In this document: positions 35,701 to 47,805 of the stretch, piece by piece | Numbering within the stretch: position 1 is the stretch's first letter | Layout of the letters: every line of letters starts with the position of its first letter | NCBI GenBank assembly: GCA_029216955.1 | Contig: JANAVB010007000.1 | Location: 248,001 to 312,000 of the forward strand | Direction of reading: 5' to 3' | DNA: 64,000 nucleotides | From: Iris pallida | Lineage: Eukaryota; Streptophyta; Magnoliopsida; Asparagales; Iridaceae | The notes under the pieces: generated by a model | The model's database searches: none | What the model was told of the DNA's origin: nothing | Seen by the model: only the letters and a program-made list of their open reading frames with translations | Translations under genes and position numbers: made by a program

Positions 35701-35846
35701 TATGACCTTAAGGGACTGATGGATTGTAGTGAAACCCTCACATATCTAGACAGCCGTGACCGTATAGCGGTGTGAATTCCATTCCGTTATACGTAGCTGG
35801 CTATGTCTGCCCCCGCTCTCCAGTATTCTGGTTCTGGGGCGTGACA
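32728..35846 (+). repeat. E4 3' LTR
   Basis: Direct copy of 27670-30790, with the CCGCATG array at 33351-33933, ATTGTCACT repeats at 34496-34970 and the stem-loop at 35034-35074. Followed by the target duplication CCTTT. Confidence 0.95.
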
Positions 35847-38495
35847 CCTTTGCCGAGGATCTACGACTTGTTCTATCAGCTGAGTGGGGCAAAGGTCTTT
35901 TCGAAGATAGATTTGAGGTCCGGGTATCACCAGCTGAAGGTGAGGCAGGATGACATTCCCAAGACGGCATTTTGGACTCGGTACGGCCAGTACGAGTTTA
36001 CAGTGATGCTATTTGGGTTGACCAATGCTCCCACGGTGTTCATGAACTTGATGAACAAGGTATTCCATCAGTACCTTGACAAGTTCGTGGTGGTCTTCAT
36101 AGACGATATCTTGATCTATTCGAAGACGCAGGAGGAGCATGAGGAGCACTTGAGAGTTGTGTTAGAGACTCTGAGGAGGGAGCAACTCTATGGGAAGCTT
36201 TCGAAGTGTGAGTTCTTCTTAGACCAGGTGGAGTTCCTAGGTCATGTTGTGACCGAGCACGGGTTTTCAGTAGACCAGAGGAAGATTTCGACAGTGGAGT
36301 CTTGGTCTACGCCCAGTTCAGTTGCCGAGGTTCGGAGCTTTTTGGGTTTGGCTGGCTATTACCGGAAGTTCGTCCAGGACTTCTCGCGGATTGCAGAGCC
36401 GATGACTAGACTCACCAGGAAGGACGTGGAGTTCGTCTGGACTGTTGAGTGTCAGGCTGCATTCGATGAGCTGAAGAGGAGGTTGACTTCATCTCCGATC
36501 CTGACTTTGCCATCTGGGTCAGGAGGGTTCTCGATCTTCAGCAATGCTTCCGGGAAGGGTTTAAGGTGTGTTCTTCAGCAGCACGGGAAGGTGATTGCCT
36601 ATGCATCCAGGCAGTTGCGTCCTCATGAGAAGAACTATCCTACTCATGATCTGGAGTTGGCCGCGGTTATTTTTTGCTTTGAAGTTATGGAAGCATTAAC
36701 TGTACGGAGAGCGAGTTGAGATCTTTACAGATCATAAGAGCTTGAAGTACGTGTTCACTCAGAAGGAGTTGAACATGCGGCAGAGGCGGTGGTTAGAGCT
36801 GATGAAGGACTTCGATATATCCTTGTAGTACCATCCGGGGAAGGCCAACGTAGTTGCAGATGCCTTGAGCAGGTATCCAGTTGCTATGTTCTTGACGACA
36901 GATCGTCATTTGTTGGCCGACCTGGATAGTTTGGGGATCGAGGTCATTATTCCGGGCATGTAGATCCAGATGTGGGGTTTGCAGATTCAGTCTGAGCTGA
37001 TGGATAGAGTCAGGTCAGCGCAGTATGATGATGTTGCCCTGAGGAGCATCAGGGAGCAGGTGAGGACGGGCTTGCTTGACGATTTCTCTGTAGCCGAAGA
37101 CGGGTCGTTGCGGCACGGTACTAGGCTGTACGTTCCGCGTGGAGAGCTTCGGGAGGAGGTTCTTCAGGAGGCACATCGCTCTCAGTATTCTATGCATCCT
37201 GGAGCCAACAAGATATAGGGACCTGAGAGAGCACGTATGGTGGTATGGCATGAAGCGCGAGGTAGCTCAGTTTGTATCTCGTTGCCTTGTGTGTCAGCAG
37301 GTGAAGGCCGAGAGGCAGAGACCAGGTGGATTGCTACAACCGCTACCCATTCCCGAGTGGAAGTGGGAGCATATCACCATGGACTTTGTATCTGGACTTT
37401 CACGGTCGCCAGGAGGGAAGGACGCGGTTTGGGTCATAGTTGATAGATTGACCAAATCGGCCCACTTTTTGCCTTTCAAAGTGGGTTTGTCTACGGAGAG
37501 GCTGGCTGAGCTGTATGTTCGTCAGATCGTGAGATTGCACGGAGTTCCGGTGAGCATAGTTTCAGATCGGGATAGCCGATTCACTTCCCACTTCTGGAGG
37601 AGTTTGCAGGCTAGCTTGGGCACCTCGCTCAAGTTTAGTACTACTTATCATCCTCAGACAGACGGGCAGTCGGAGAGGACCATCCAGACTTTGGAGGATA
37701 AGCTTCGCACATGTGTGCTAGATCTCGGGGGTTCTTGGGAGGACCATCTTCACCTAGTAGAGTTTGCTTACAACAACAGTTACCAGGCCAGTATAGAGAT
37801 GTCACCATTTGAGGCTCTATATGGACGGAGATGCCGTACTCCTTTGTCTTGGGACGATGTCGGCGAGCGGGCGCTTCTTGGGCCGGAGATGGTTGTGGAT
37901 GCGGCCGAGAAGGTAAGATTGATTAGAGACAGACTTCGGGTGGCTCAGGATAGGCAGCGGCATTGGGCCGATAGTCACCGAAGACCGTTAGAGTTCGAGG
38001 TTAGTTTCAGTTCTTGTCATGTTTGTTGTAATTGTTTGTTAGTTGTGTGTTGAGTTTTTGTCTTGTGTCTAGGTTGGTGACATGGTATTTCTGAGGATAT
38101 CCCCGACACGTGGCACTATTCGCTTTGGCGGCGGTGGGAAGCTCAGTCCGCGCTACATCGGACCTTTCACCATCTTAGAGAGGATCGGTGCAGTAGCCTA
38201 CCGACTGGACTTGCCTACTAGGCTCGAGGGAGTGCACAAAGTGTTTCATGTATCTCAGCTGAGGCGGTACGTGGCAGATCCTAGCCATGTATTGGACCAT
38301 TCAGCGATACAGGTGGGACCTACTCTCAGCTATCCAGAACAGCCGGTGGAGATTCTGGATCGCAGGGAGAAGGTGCTCCGGAACCAGGTCATACCCTTGG
38401 TTCGGGTTGCATGGAGACATTACTCTCCAGGTGAGTCTACTTGGGAGAGGGAGGACGACATACGGGAGCGTTTCCCTTATCTTTTCGCGCTCTGA
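35847..38495 (+). pseudogene. pol: E3 RT, RNase H, integrase and chromodomain (pseudogene, second part)
   Basis: Resumes the frame cut by E4 with [15 protein letters not shown] catalytic motif [10 protein letters not shown] near 36100. In RNase H, the segment [10 protein letters not shown] near 36535 has Asn where the catalytic Asp (DAS) is expected. Integrase: H2C2 finger near 37165-37310 (CLVCQQVKAE), MDFVSGL near 37379, SDRDSRFTS near 37563, QTDGQSERTIQTLE near 37655. Chromodomain near 38350-38490 (RVAWRHYSPGESTWERE). Lesions: an extra T near 36667, TAG 36826, TAG 36961, a likely 2-base deletion near 37215. An intron-like 73-bp segment interrupts it at 38000-38072. Confidence 0.88.
38000..38072 (+). 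other. Putative intron in the E3 integrase C-terminal region
   Basis: After RRPLEFE the frame meets GTTAG..., T-rich sequence with stops, and ...TTGTGTCTAG, then resumes with VGDMVFLRISP. Removing the 73 bp gives the junction expected for chromovirus integrases. GT-AG ends, T-richness and length fit a small plant intron. It could alternatively be a chance insertion. Confidence 0.6.
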
Positions 38496-38565
38496 GGTAT
38501 AAATCTATTTCTTTTGTCTTTCTGTTTGTGATTTCCTGTGCTTGTGTCTTCAATTTCGAGGACAA

Positions 38566-38587
38566 ATTTTTTTAAGGTGGATAGACT
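38566..38587 (+). other. E3 polypurine tract
   Basis: TTTTTTTAAGGTGGATAGAC just before the 3' LTR start TGTCACCCTC. Same context as the E4 tract. Confidence 0.7.
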
Positions 38588-39240
38588 TGTCACCCTCACT
38601 TTTCCCAGTTAGGGGTAAAATAGTAATTTTCTATTTTATAATATTTTTGGGAATTTTATTTCATGAATATTATTATTTAATTATTATAGGAGTCGGGTTC
38701 GAATTTTATCGCATTTCGAGTTAATTCGGGACCCCGGTGAATTTCGACTTGAGCCGTAATTAACATGTTAGCTAACCATGGCCCACCACACTAAAATTTT
38801 AGGTTTAGGAGTTTGGACTAGTCCCCCATGAGTAATTTAGTTTAATTATGATTTTTATTTATTTTTAGCAACTTCCTAAACCTATTTTGGAATTTAATTA
38901 GCATTTAGGCTTGGGAGGGGCAAACTTGTAAATACAAGTGCCCCTACCCATGCCCCCTTTGGCCGGCCACATGTAGGTTCAACCCCCCCCCCCCCCCCCT
39001 CTTTTTCCTTCACCACCAAGTAACTTCTCCATCTCCATTTCTTTCTTTCTTCCAAGCTTCTTCTCAAGAGAGAACCCATTGTTAGGTATGCTTTTAATTC
39101 TTCATTTATTACTCATTTGCATTTAACTCCCTCACAATAAATGGAGAGGAGCTCATTCTCCACCATTTGCCCACAAATTTGTAGGTTTTTCCTAGAAAAA
39201 TATGTTAGGAATTTATTATGGTTTAATCCTTTTTGAGAGT

Positions 39241-40233
<993 letters not shown>

Positions 40234-40812
40234 TTCGTAGATAGTTAAAATTAGAAGAAGTTTAAGGAATTAGAAGTTAGAAAAGAATAAGAAGAAGTTA
40301 GAAGGAAAGAATTAGAAGAAGTTAGAAGAATAGGAAGAAAAGAGGGAAATAGGAAATAAAGGAGATCGAGTTAGAGGGCGAAACGGAGCTCGGAGTATCG
40401 GAATGAGTTGAAACTTGGCGTGGGGCAAGAATACGTGAATTAGATTTTGCGGGTAGGCTCCCGAGTGGAAATCGGGGTTGTAGGGCGCCGGTATCGCGCC
40501 GTACCATTGCGTATCTTGAAATATTCAAGATACCGGCAATAGGCCGTAACATGGACTAGACGTCCACTTTACTTAGGTATCTTGGTAGGTAATATATGTA
40601 TAGGCTAGTAACTTACTATCCTAGGAAGCTCGGGTCAAAATACCAAGCGTAGGTAGGCTAACTTGATAATTGCCTAAGCTAGAATTTTACCCTTTTTAAG
40701 GGCAAAATAGGATATTGGCCTACGGCCAAGATTTGAGTTTCGAAGTCCAAGATGGACTTGGATATGGGTTGTAGAGGTTGGTAATAGTTAGAAATAGTCG
40801 CCTAGACCTAGT

Positions 40813-41190
40813 CTTGACCCCGGTTGACCCAGAGTTGACTTTTTACCCAAAAGTCAACCGTGAGTCAACACTTTGTCTAGATTTGACCAAATCCAAACCA
40901 GAGTTGACCAGTTGACCAAAAGTCAACTGTTGGTCAACATTTGACCAGTTTGACCTAGAGTTGACCTAGAGTTGACCAGAGTTGACCAGGGTTGACCAGT
41001 TGACAAAAAGTCAACTGTAGGCCAACTCTTGACCCCGTTTGACTTTCTTCGACTTGTTTTGACCTGTGATGACTGGTATGACCTAGGATTGACTTGGTTT
41101 GGCTTAGATTGACTTGATATAACTTGATTTGACCTAGATTGACTTGACAGGACTTAGTGTGACTCAGTGAGACCTAGTTTGACCTAGATT
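40813..41190 (+). promoter_or_regulatory. TTGAC (W-box-like) array in the E3 LTR
   Basis: Counted by eye: 22 TTGAC on the plus strand and 5 GTCAA (minus strand) in about 380 bp, nearly all as TTGACC or TTGACT. TTGAC(C/T) is the W-box core bound by plant WRKY factors (established knowledge). Regulatory use here is inferred. Confidence 0.6.
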
Positions 41191-41951
41191 GCATATCATT
41201 CATTGTGAATCATTCCTAAACTTGTTTAAACCTAAATTAACATACAGTATCTCATCTTTAGGTCTCTGATTTTCCACTCTGAGCATTGATATACCATACA
41301 GCTCAGGACAGCAGGCGAGTACATTCACTGATAGTTTTCATTGTCTTGATATTTGTTATATCCGATTCAGTCGTAGTGTCTTACTTGATTCTCAGACACG
41401 ATAGTTCACGGACTAGTATTATCGGATTCCTGTCATGAGATGTCATTCCTGGATTTCTTGGGATACTGGTACTTGCTTAGTCTTGATTCTCGTACTTGTA
41501 TTGACGCCGATTCCTGAAGAGGACTTGCTCCCCTCTTAGGGAATCCTGCGTCATGACGTGCTATGTCTGGATCCGTATACTATTCGGGGAATGGGGAATA
41601 TTATAGATAGTGTGATCAATGCCCACCTTGAGTTACTACTTGTATCATAGCTATACCCTCACCTCACGATGGGTATAGCCTGACCTGTGCTACTACTTGC
41701 TCCATAGCTTACCATCCCGGCCGGACCGAGTCCACGCACTTGTAGCCGGTCGACTGGAAGCCTGATTCTTGACCCATACCGATCACATTAGGCTATAATA
41801 TTCGAGGCACATTTTATATTTACTTTTCTTGTCATATATTTTGTTCTGTTCTACATTCAGTACTTTCTCACCATGCATGATATACAGTTACTCACATGCT
41901 CTACATGCCTTTACATTGTATCTTGATTGAAGACTAAGTTCTGCTCGGGAG

Positions 41952-41998
41952 AAGAGTTACAACCCCGGTCCTTGTTTGGTTTAAGGGTTGTAACTCGG
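41952..41998 (+). other. Conserved stem-loop in the E3 LTR
   Basis: Arms GAGTTACAACCC and GGGTTGTAACTC (12 perfect pairs) around CGGTCCTTGTTTGGTTTAA. Same loop as in E4, with the outer pair G-C replaced by A-T. Confidence 0.75.
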
Positions 41999-42614
41999 CT
42001 TCCGAATGGTTCCCAAGTTTTCATATATCTTTGTCTCGTAGTTCATTATACTGTCTCTTATAGAACTTGTCAATTCACATGGAACTGCTGTTAGTGTTTG
42101 TACTTGCTCATTTTCCTGACAGGATACCGTTATAATATATTACAGATGACTCTGAGGCGGACTGCTCGACCTATTATGGGCTCGAGTTAGATGGAGTAGC
42201 CTTGGATCGTGGCCTTATAGTAGAGCCACTAGATTTTGTACTTCCAGAGTAGTGTAGGTTAGCTAGGTTTGACTGGACTGCGATCCAGCTAGCTTTATCA
42301 GACTGTAGTTTCTATATTATATTTTGATACCCTGTGATGTTGTATATATCTGGGCTTGTATTGGACTCTGGACTTATTTACTCTTTTATCTATCATATGT
42401 CTTTCCTTCTGAGCTATCTACCTTAGTTTTATTCTGTGATTGAGACTGTATTGTTATGTCACCTCCATTCGGAGAGTATATACTGTACAGGTACATTTAA
42501 ACTGTTAGTCGTAGTATTTACAGACGTTATATACAGCGTTCTACCGTCGATACTGCGGCGTAGGCTGGACGTACCCACGTGCTCGTGCCCCTCATAAGGG
42601 TGCGGGTCGTGACA

Positions 42615-43752
42615 ACTGGATCCATGTATACGACACATATACTTACTCGTTTTGCCTCTATTATTCGAATCACCATACGAATCACTATTCGAACCACCTA
42701 TTCGTATCTTCATGTGCTGGTTGGACTTGTATTCGATTGATGTGTCGGATTTTGGATTCATTTGTATTAGATGGGCGGGGAAATACTTGATTAGACATGT
42801 GAACATTCCCACTATTCGAACCACCCCCTGTGAATGATATTCGAACGATAGCCATCTCTCACCTGATCAGTGCGTGATGTGCCGGATTTACCCATAGTCG
42901 TTTACATGTCTATCTAAGTATTTTAAAACACACTTTGAGAATTTATTCGAATCATTGTTAGATCATCATGTGAATCACTATTCGTATCACCTTATTCGTA
43001 TCACCTTATTCGATTCACCTTATTAGAACAATGATTAGAATCACATTCGACTCTTCTTGTATTAGACTCACATTGGGATTACACTCGACTTATATTGTAC
43101 TGTCTGAACTCATCATGTTACTCTAGTTCAGCTAGATCTTATTTTATAGTCTTCATTGCTATGCTTCTCCTCTTGTTTAGTTACCTTACTTTCATTGTAT
43201 CTTAACTGCTTCTCTACATCACTACCTGTATAAAACTGCCATATTCATCAATATAACTGTCTATAACTAATTTATAGTTCTCTGTCATTTACTTGGAATT
43301 TTTTGATGAATTGTACTCGTTCCCGTCCTGACTGGACCTGTTGATAAATTTTACAGATAGCATGGAGGTTATTGCTAGCCTAGAGGAGACACAGTAGAGG
43401 TCGGAGTAGATAGCTAGAGTTTCTCCTTTATTTTCAGTTGTCTTGAGTTGTATTATGGATTACTGTATTTGAGCTTTGAGATGTATTTCTGGGTTTGTGT
43501 ATCTTAGACACTTAGACTTCTATATGCTGTATCTCTTTTGGATTTTATGTTTTGTCTATTTTCTATTATGCTCTACCTTAGATGTGATTGAGTTTACATT
43601 CTGCTATGTCACCCCCATTCGGGGAGTATAAACTGTTTAGCCTTATACTGTTAGATGCATGAGACCTAGGACAGCGTTCTACCGCCGACACTGCGGCGTA
43701 GGCTGGACGTACCCACTTCTCGTGCCCTTATTCTAGGGTGCGGGTCGTGACA
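42615..43752 (+). repeat. E5: LTR fragment of a relative of E3
   Basis: The last 450 bp resemble the E3 LTR end: CATTCGGGGAGTATA, GCGTTCTACCG, CTGCGGCGTAGGCTGGACGT, then GGTCGTGACA at 43752. No leader or gag follows, so it is the tail of a 3' or solo LTR. The 42650-43080 part has scattered ATTCGAATCAC/ATTCGTATCACC repeats. E3 may have inserted into it. Confidence 0.65.
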
Positions 43753-44641
43753 GGTTGCGGCCACCAACCGACCTCCCGCGTCGTCATCGACCTCCCGGGC
43801 TCCCTCGAGGCCGGCGCCTCCACCGCGCAGAGGAGTAGGGGCGGAGGAGAGGGAGGGGAAGGCGAAGGGGAGGGAGGGGCTCTGGCCGGGGAGGAGAAGG
43901 GACGGCGGGCTCCAGTCGGAGGAGCTCTAGAGAGAGAGAGAGAGAGAAGGAGAGAGAGGAATAAGAAGAGTTGGAGAGAGAACTTAAGAAGAGTCCAGAA
44001 TATATAAGAAGACAACATATTAATAGCTAATTAATATCTAATTAGTAGGTAACTAATACATTGTGGGAATTAACAGCTAATTGTGACAGCTAATTAATAG
44101 TAATTAATTTAATTATGGTAGTTAATATATATTTTGTTTAATTGTTGTAATTAATTTAATTTGGTTTACATATTTTTAAGGGTTATTTTGTATAGGGGTA
44201 TCAAGTTTATGTCCAAATTAGACTTTGGGTACCATCCAAACAACCGTCCAAACAAGATAATTATGGTATTTAGTTTTAATTATGGTAATTAATTTAATTA
44301 TTGGTTATCATATTTTCAACTCAAATTTCTACTTTCAACAACCATCCAAACAATCGAACTATTTTTTTTTTCACTTACAACAACCATCAAAACACCAAAC
44401 TAATTTTTATTCCACTTGCAGCAGACAAAAATTACTCCATCCAAACATATTTTGGAAAGTGCAACTTGCCGCAAGTCAACGGAAACTCAACTTGCTGCAA
44501 GTGCCACTTTCACACTTCCAAAGAGTTACATCGATCCAAACAGCCCCAACAACACCAAGTAAGTATTTAGAAGTCGGAAAATCTGCACATGGTTCTGCAG
44601 TAACACACTGCTTCCAATGTATGTCACTAAATTAGTAAATT
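43753..44641. other. Interspersed region, no confident gene
   Basis: 43753-43960 is GC-rich, Pro/Gly-coding on either strand, and ends in a GA run; I cannot assign it. 44025-44280 is AT-rich with TTAATTA repeats. 44220-44540 repeats ATCCAAACA or a close variant about five times, without clear terminal inverted repeats. Possibly host flanking sequence. Confidence 0.4.
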
Positions 44642-44762
44642 AAGTACTCCAGTTCCACAAAGCTCATCATCATCTGAAGAAGAAGAAGAAGAAGAAGAAG
44701 AAGAAGGAAAGAGGAGAAAAGAAGTGAAGAGAACTCACAGTGCTTCAGCTCAGCTCAGCTCC

Positions 44763-45032
44763 ATGGCAAGCCTCGTCCAGCAGCTCAAGGACAGCTTCTT
44801 CTACCTCCATGAACGTGTCATGGGCTGGACTAGCAGCAGAAGCTCAGCTCAAGATGATCATGAAGGCACAGTAACTCTCTAGCTAGCTCCATAGAAAATC
44901 TTCTCTATTTCCAGCTTTCTTCACTGATTTTGTATGTTTATTTATTATAATTTTTTTTTTACAACTATATATTCCAGGTACAGCAGATGTACAGGAATCT
45001 CAGCTGAACTCCATTCAGGTTGGGAACAATTT
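44763..45032 (+). CDS. Candidate small host gene, two exons, about 45 residues
   Basis: ATG at 44763 sits in a good plant context (AGCTCCATGGC) after a GAA-rich, UTR-like stretch. Exon 1 begins MASLVQQLKDSFFYLHERV. A donor GTAACT follows GAAGGCACA near 44870, and a T-rich acceptor TATATTCCAG ends near 44977. Splicing continues in frame (VQQMYRNLS) to a TGA near 45007. Without splicing, the frame ends at TAG 44880-44882. I do not recognise the family. The end coordinate is approximate. Confidence 0.35.
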
Positions 45033-45635
45033 TTTTATTTTAATGTCTACTTCTTGTCATATTTGGAAATTACGAGTCCCTCGACGTCTTGTTATTTGTT
45101 AAAGAAAAATACTCATTATAAGTCCTCCCAAATCTTGTTATTTTCAGAACTACTCCAAATCACTACTCATGGGAGAGGAAAAAAGAAAAAGTGAACCAGA
45201 TTAAACGATAAAACATTTTTATTACTTCTCGACCATTTTAGAAGACTACCTTGGGATGGGATGTACTTAATTCGTCGAGTATTCTTGACTTTTGAGGACG
45301 AACATGTAATGATATCAAATTTCTTTAGAGGAACACGTGTTTTTCTTAATTTTTTTTCTTTTCAAACTCATTGGTTACAAATACATGCATGTCATCGATT
45401 GATTGCAAGTTCTTAAAAGCCAATGGTTTAAATGAAAAAAATTCATCCACGTATCATAATTCTATTGCAACTTCCTATTTTGAGTTCCTATTTGAGTTTC
45501 TATAGTTGAAGTAATGATATACGAGGTTAAGGACGGAAAACACCCCACCCCAATTTTTTTTTTCTTCTACATATGAATTTTTACATCCCGTCATAGTTGG
45601 AAGAAATAATCGCCTTTTCCGTAGGGTTAAATATC
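45033..45635. other. AT-rich non-coding stretch
   Basis: No open frame or repeat that I can support. It is the left flank of the E6 copia insertion; the last five bases, ATATC, would be its target-site copy. Confidence 0.5.
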
Positions 45636-46442
45636 TGTTGGGAAAGAAACGCGGAAACCTTTCCCCAAACCGAAGAGTACCTGCGAGAGGACCGAACAAT
45701 ACAACGCACGAACCCAAAAACAACCACACAAAAACAATCCATGCAGACACAGAGAATTTTTGACGTGGAAACCCTTGCGGGAAAAAACCACGGGACGATC
45801 GGAGTCCAACCCTGAGAAGCCTCCACTAATGGAATAGAAGAATTACACCCTCTACAAACTCCTCCCGATCCAAATCGGATCCCCACAACACTCAGAGATA
45901 AGAACAATGATTACAAGGCTACGAAGAGCGAGAACGACGAGTAGAGATTACCCGAACACGATCTACTTCGAATAGCGACCTTCAATTCTCCGTCTTCTTC
46001 TCCGAAGTTGTAATGGCACTCTTGCCTCCTTCTCTCTCAAACTGGTGTTACTTGCGATATGTTGCACCACTGAATTAGGGTTGAGAAAACTCAATATATC
46101 TCCCTAATCCCGTAACCAACCTGGACCGTTGGATTAGATCCAATGATGAAAACTCATCCTGAAATTCGCTTCAGCCCCCGACGACACAGAGTTCGGCCAG
46201 AACTCTGTGTGGGACAACCAGCACCTACTGGCCAAACCCTGGAACGGCCAGACCGAGTTCGGCCCGAACTCGCCATGGGACCGAGTTCGGCCCGAACTCG
46301 GATCCCCTGCTTCCAGCAGCTCCAGCAGCAGCAGCAGCAGCAACTTCGTCGCCTACTTCCCGAGCTTCTTCGACACACGAACGGCGCTCGTCGCACTCCG
46401 GGGTCTTCTCCACATAGGTTGGGAACCCCTCCCACTCCAACA
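45636..46442 (-). repeat. E6 3' LTR (807 bp)
   Basis: Plus-strand ends TGTTGG (45636) and CCAACA (46442) form a 6-bp terminal inverted repeat, with the polypurine tract adjacent to 46442. Holds three GAGTTCGGCC-type palindromes (46188-46302) and a CAG/AGC run (46314-46345). Confidence 0.85.
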
Positions 46443-46459
46443 AATCTCCCCCTTCACAA

Positions 46460-47805
46460 CTATGGGGAGGATGTCGTCATCCCGACGACCTGCCTGTAGT
46501 ACTCAAACTTTTCCCTTGGTAGAATCTTCGTGAACATATCAGCTCCGTTGTCATCTGTATGCACCTTCTCAAGCTCCGCGTCCTTCTTCTCAACCACATC
46601 CCGTATCCAATGATACCGGGTCTCGATGTGCTTGGACCGGCTATGAAACGTCTGATTCTTCACAAGGTGGATCGCACTCTGACTGTCGTAAAGCAAAGTA
46701 TACTGCTCTTGCTTCAGTCCCATTTCCTGCAACAGTTTCTTCATCCACAACAGCTCCTTGCAAGCCTCCGTCGCCGCAATGTATTCCGCCTCCGTCGTCG
46801 ACAAGGCAACACACTTCTGCAACCGCGACTGCCACGACACCGCTCCTCCCGCAAACATTATCACGTAGCCCGAAGTCGATCGCCTCGTGTCTACATCTCC
46901 AGCCATATCAGCGTCGGTATACCCAACCAGCTTCGGCTCGTCACCACCAAAGGAAAGTCTCCAACCAGCAGTGTCCTGAAGATAACGTAGAATCCACTTG
47001 ACCGCACTCCAATGTACCCTTCTAGGATTTGAAAGATACCTGCTAACCGTACCAACTGCATGAGCAATATCTGGCCTCGTACACACCATAGCATACATCA
47101 GGCTTCCCACAGCTGAAGCATATGGAACCCGCTCCATATCTTCCTTTTCGTCCTCGGTAGATGGACACTGTTCCTCAGTGAGCTTAAAGTGAGCCGCGAG
47201 GGGGGAACTCACTTTCTTCGACCCGTCCATCCCGAAACGCTGAAGTACCCGGTGAATGTACTTCTTTTGGGACAAGTGTAGCAGCTTGGACTCTCTCTCC
47301 CGGCTGATCTCCATCCCAAGAATAGTCTTCACTGCGCCCAAATCCTTCATAGAGAAGGCCGCGCCCAGCTGGCGCTTCAACTCCGCTATCCTAGTGGCAT
47401 TCCGACCCACTAATAGCATATCATCAACATAGAGCAACAAAATGATGAAATCATCATCGGCAAAATACCTCACAAATGCACAATGATCCGACGTCGTCCG
47501 TGCATAACCATGCTCCCCCATAAACGACTCGAACTTCCTGTACCACTGCCTCGGAGCCTGCTTCAGACCATACAAGCTCTTCCTCAACCGGCAGACCAAA
47601 TGTGACTTGCCCTTCTCACAGAATCCCTCTGGCTGCTCCATGTACAACTCCTCCTCAAGATCACCGTGGAGGAATGCCGTCTTCATGTCCATCTGCTCGA
47701 CCTCCAAGTCGAAACTGGCTGCTACTGCTAGCACCACCCGGATAGACGAATGCTTGACGACAGGCGAAAAGATCTCATCATAATCCACGCCTTTCCGCTG
47801 ACCGT
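46460..47805 (-). CDS. pol: E6 copia reverse transcriptase and RNase H (partial, open)
   Basis: Opens with QRKGVDYDEIFSPVVKHSS right at the E7 junction; its upstream half is cut off. Intact motifs: MDMKTAFLHGDLEEELYMEQ; LLYVDDMLLVG near 47440-47405 with the YVDD site; GYTDADMAGD; ALSTTEAEYIAATEACKE; DSQSAIHLVKN near 46690; KHIETRYHWIRD; final TKILPREKFEYYRQVVGM. No stop or frameshift in about 448 codons. An apparent ATG at 47815 belongs to the E7 LTR, not to this gene. The Tork lineage assignment is from motif resemblance. Confidence 0.9.

Larger units (their letters stand above)
27670..35846 (+). mobile_element. E4: gag-only LTR retrotransposon with 3.1-kb LTRs (TR-GAG-like)
   Basis: Two near-identical direct repeats, 27670-30790 (3121 bp) and 32728-35846 (3119 bp), both starting TGTAATGCC and ending GTGACA, flank only 1937 bp. 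The 5-bp target duplication CCTTT is exact (27665-27669 and 35847-35851), and removing E4 with one copy restores the E3 reading frame. The interior holds a gag but no protease, RT or integrase, so it must have been mobilised in trans. I counted about 15 differences between the two LTRs in their first 700 bp, suggesting a fairly recent insertion. Confidence 0.95.
45636..47805 (-). mobile_element. E6: Ty1/copia retrotransposon (Tork-like), 3' part
   Basis: Minus strand: RT-RNase H, polypurine tract (AAGGGGGAGAT near 46445-46456), 3' LTR. The 5' portion (gag, protease, integrase, 5' LTR) must lie beyond E7, which inserted at 47805/47806 within RT. The RNase H after RT without a downstream integrase fits the copia order. 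Confidence 0.9.

Noticed and set aside
43728..44018. Pro-rich (minus) and Gly-rich (plus) open frames of about 90 codons
   Set aside because: Low complexity in GC-rich sequence, overlapping each other, no recognisable domain.
44220..44540. A MITE suggested by repeated ATCCAAACA
   Set aside because: No terminal inverted repeat pair or target duplication could be found.
46252..46302. Heat-shock elements in the E6 LTR
   Set aside because: TTC and GAA are separated by five bases, not the two of the standard nTTCnnGAAn arrangement.
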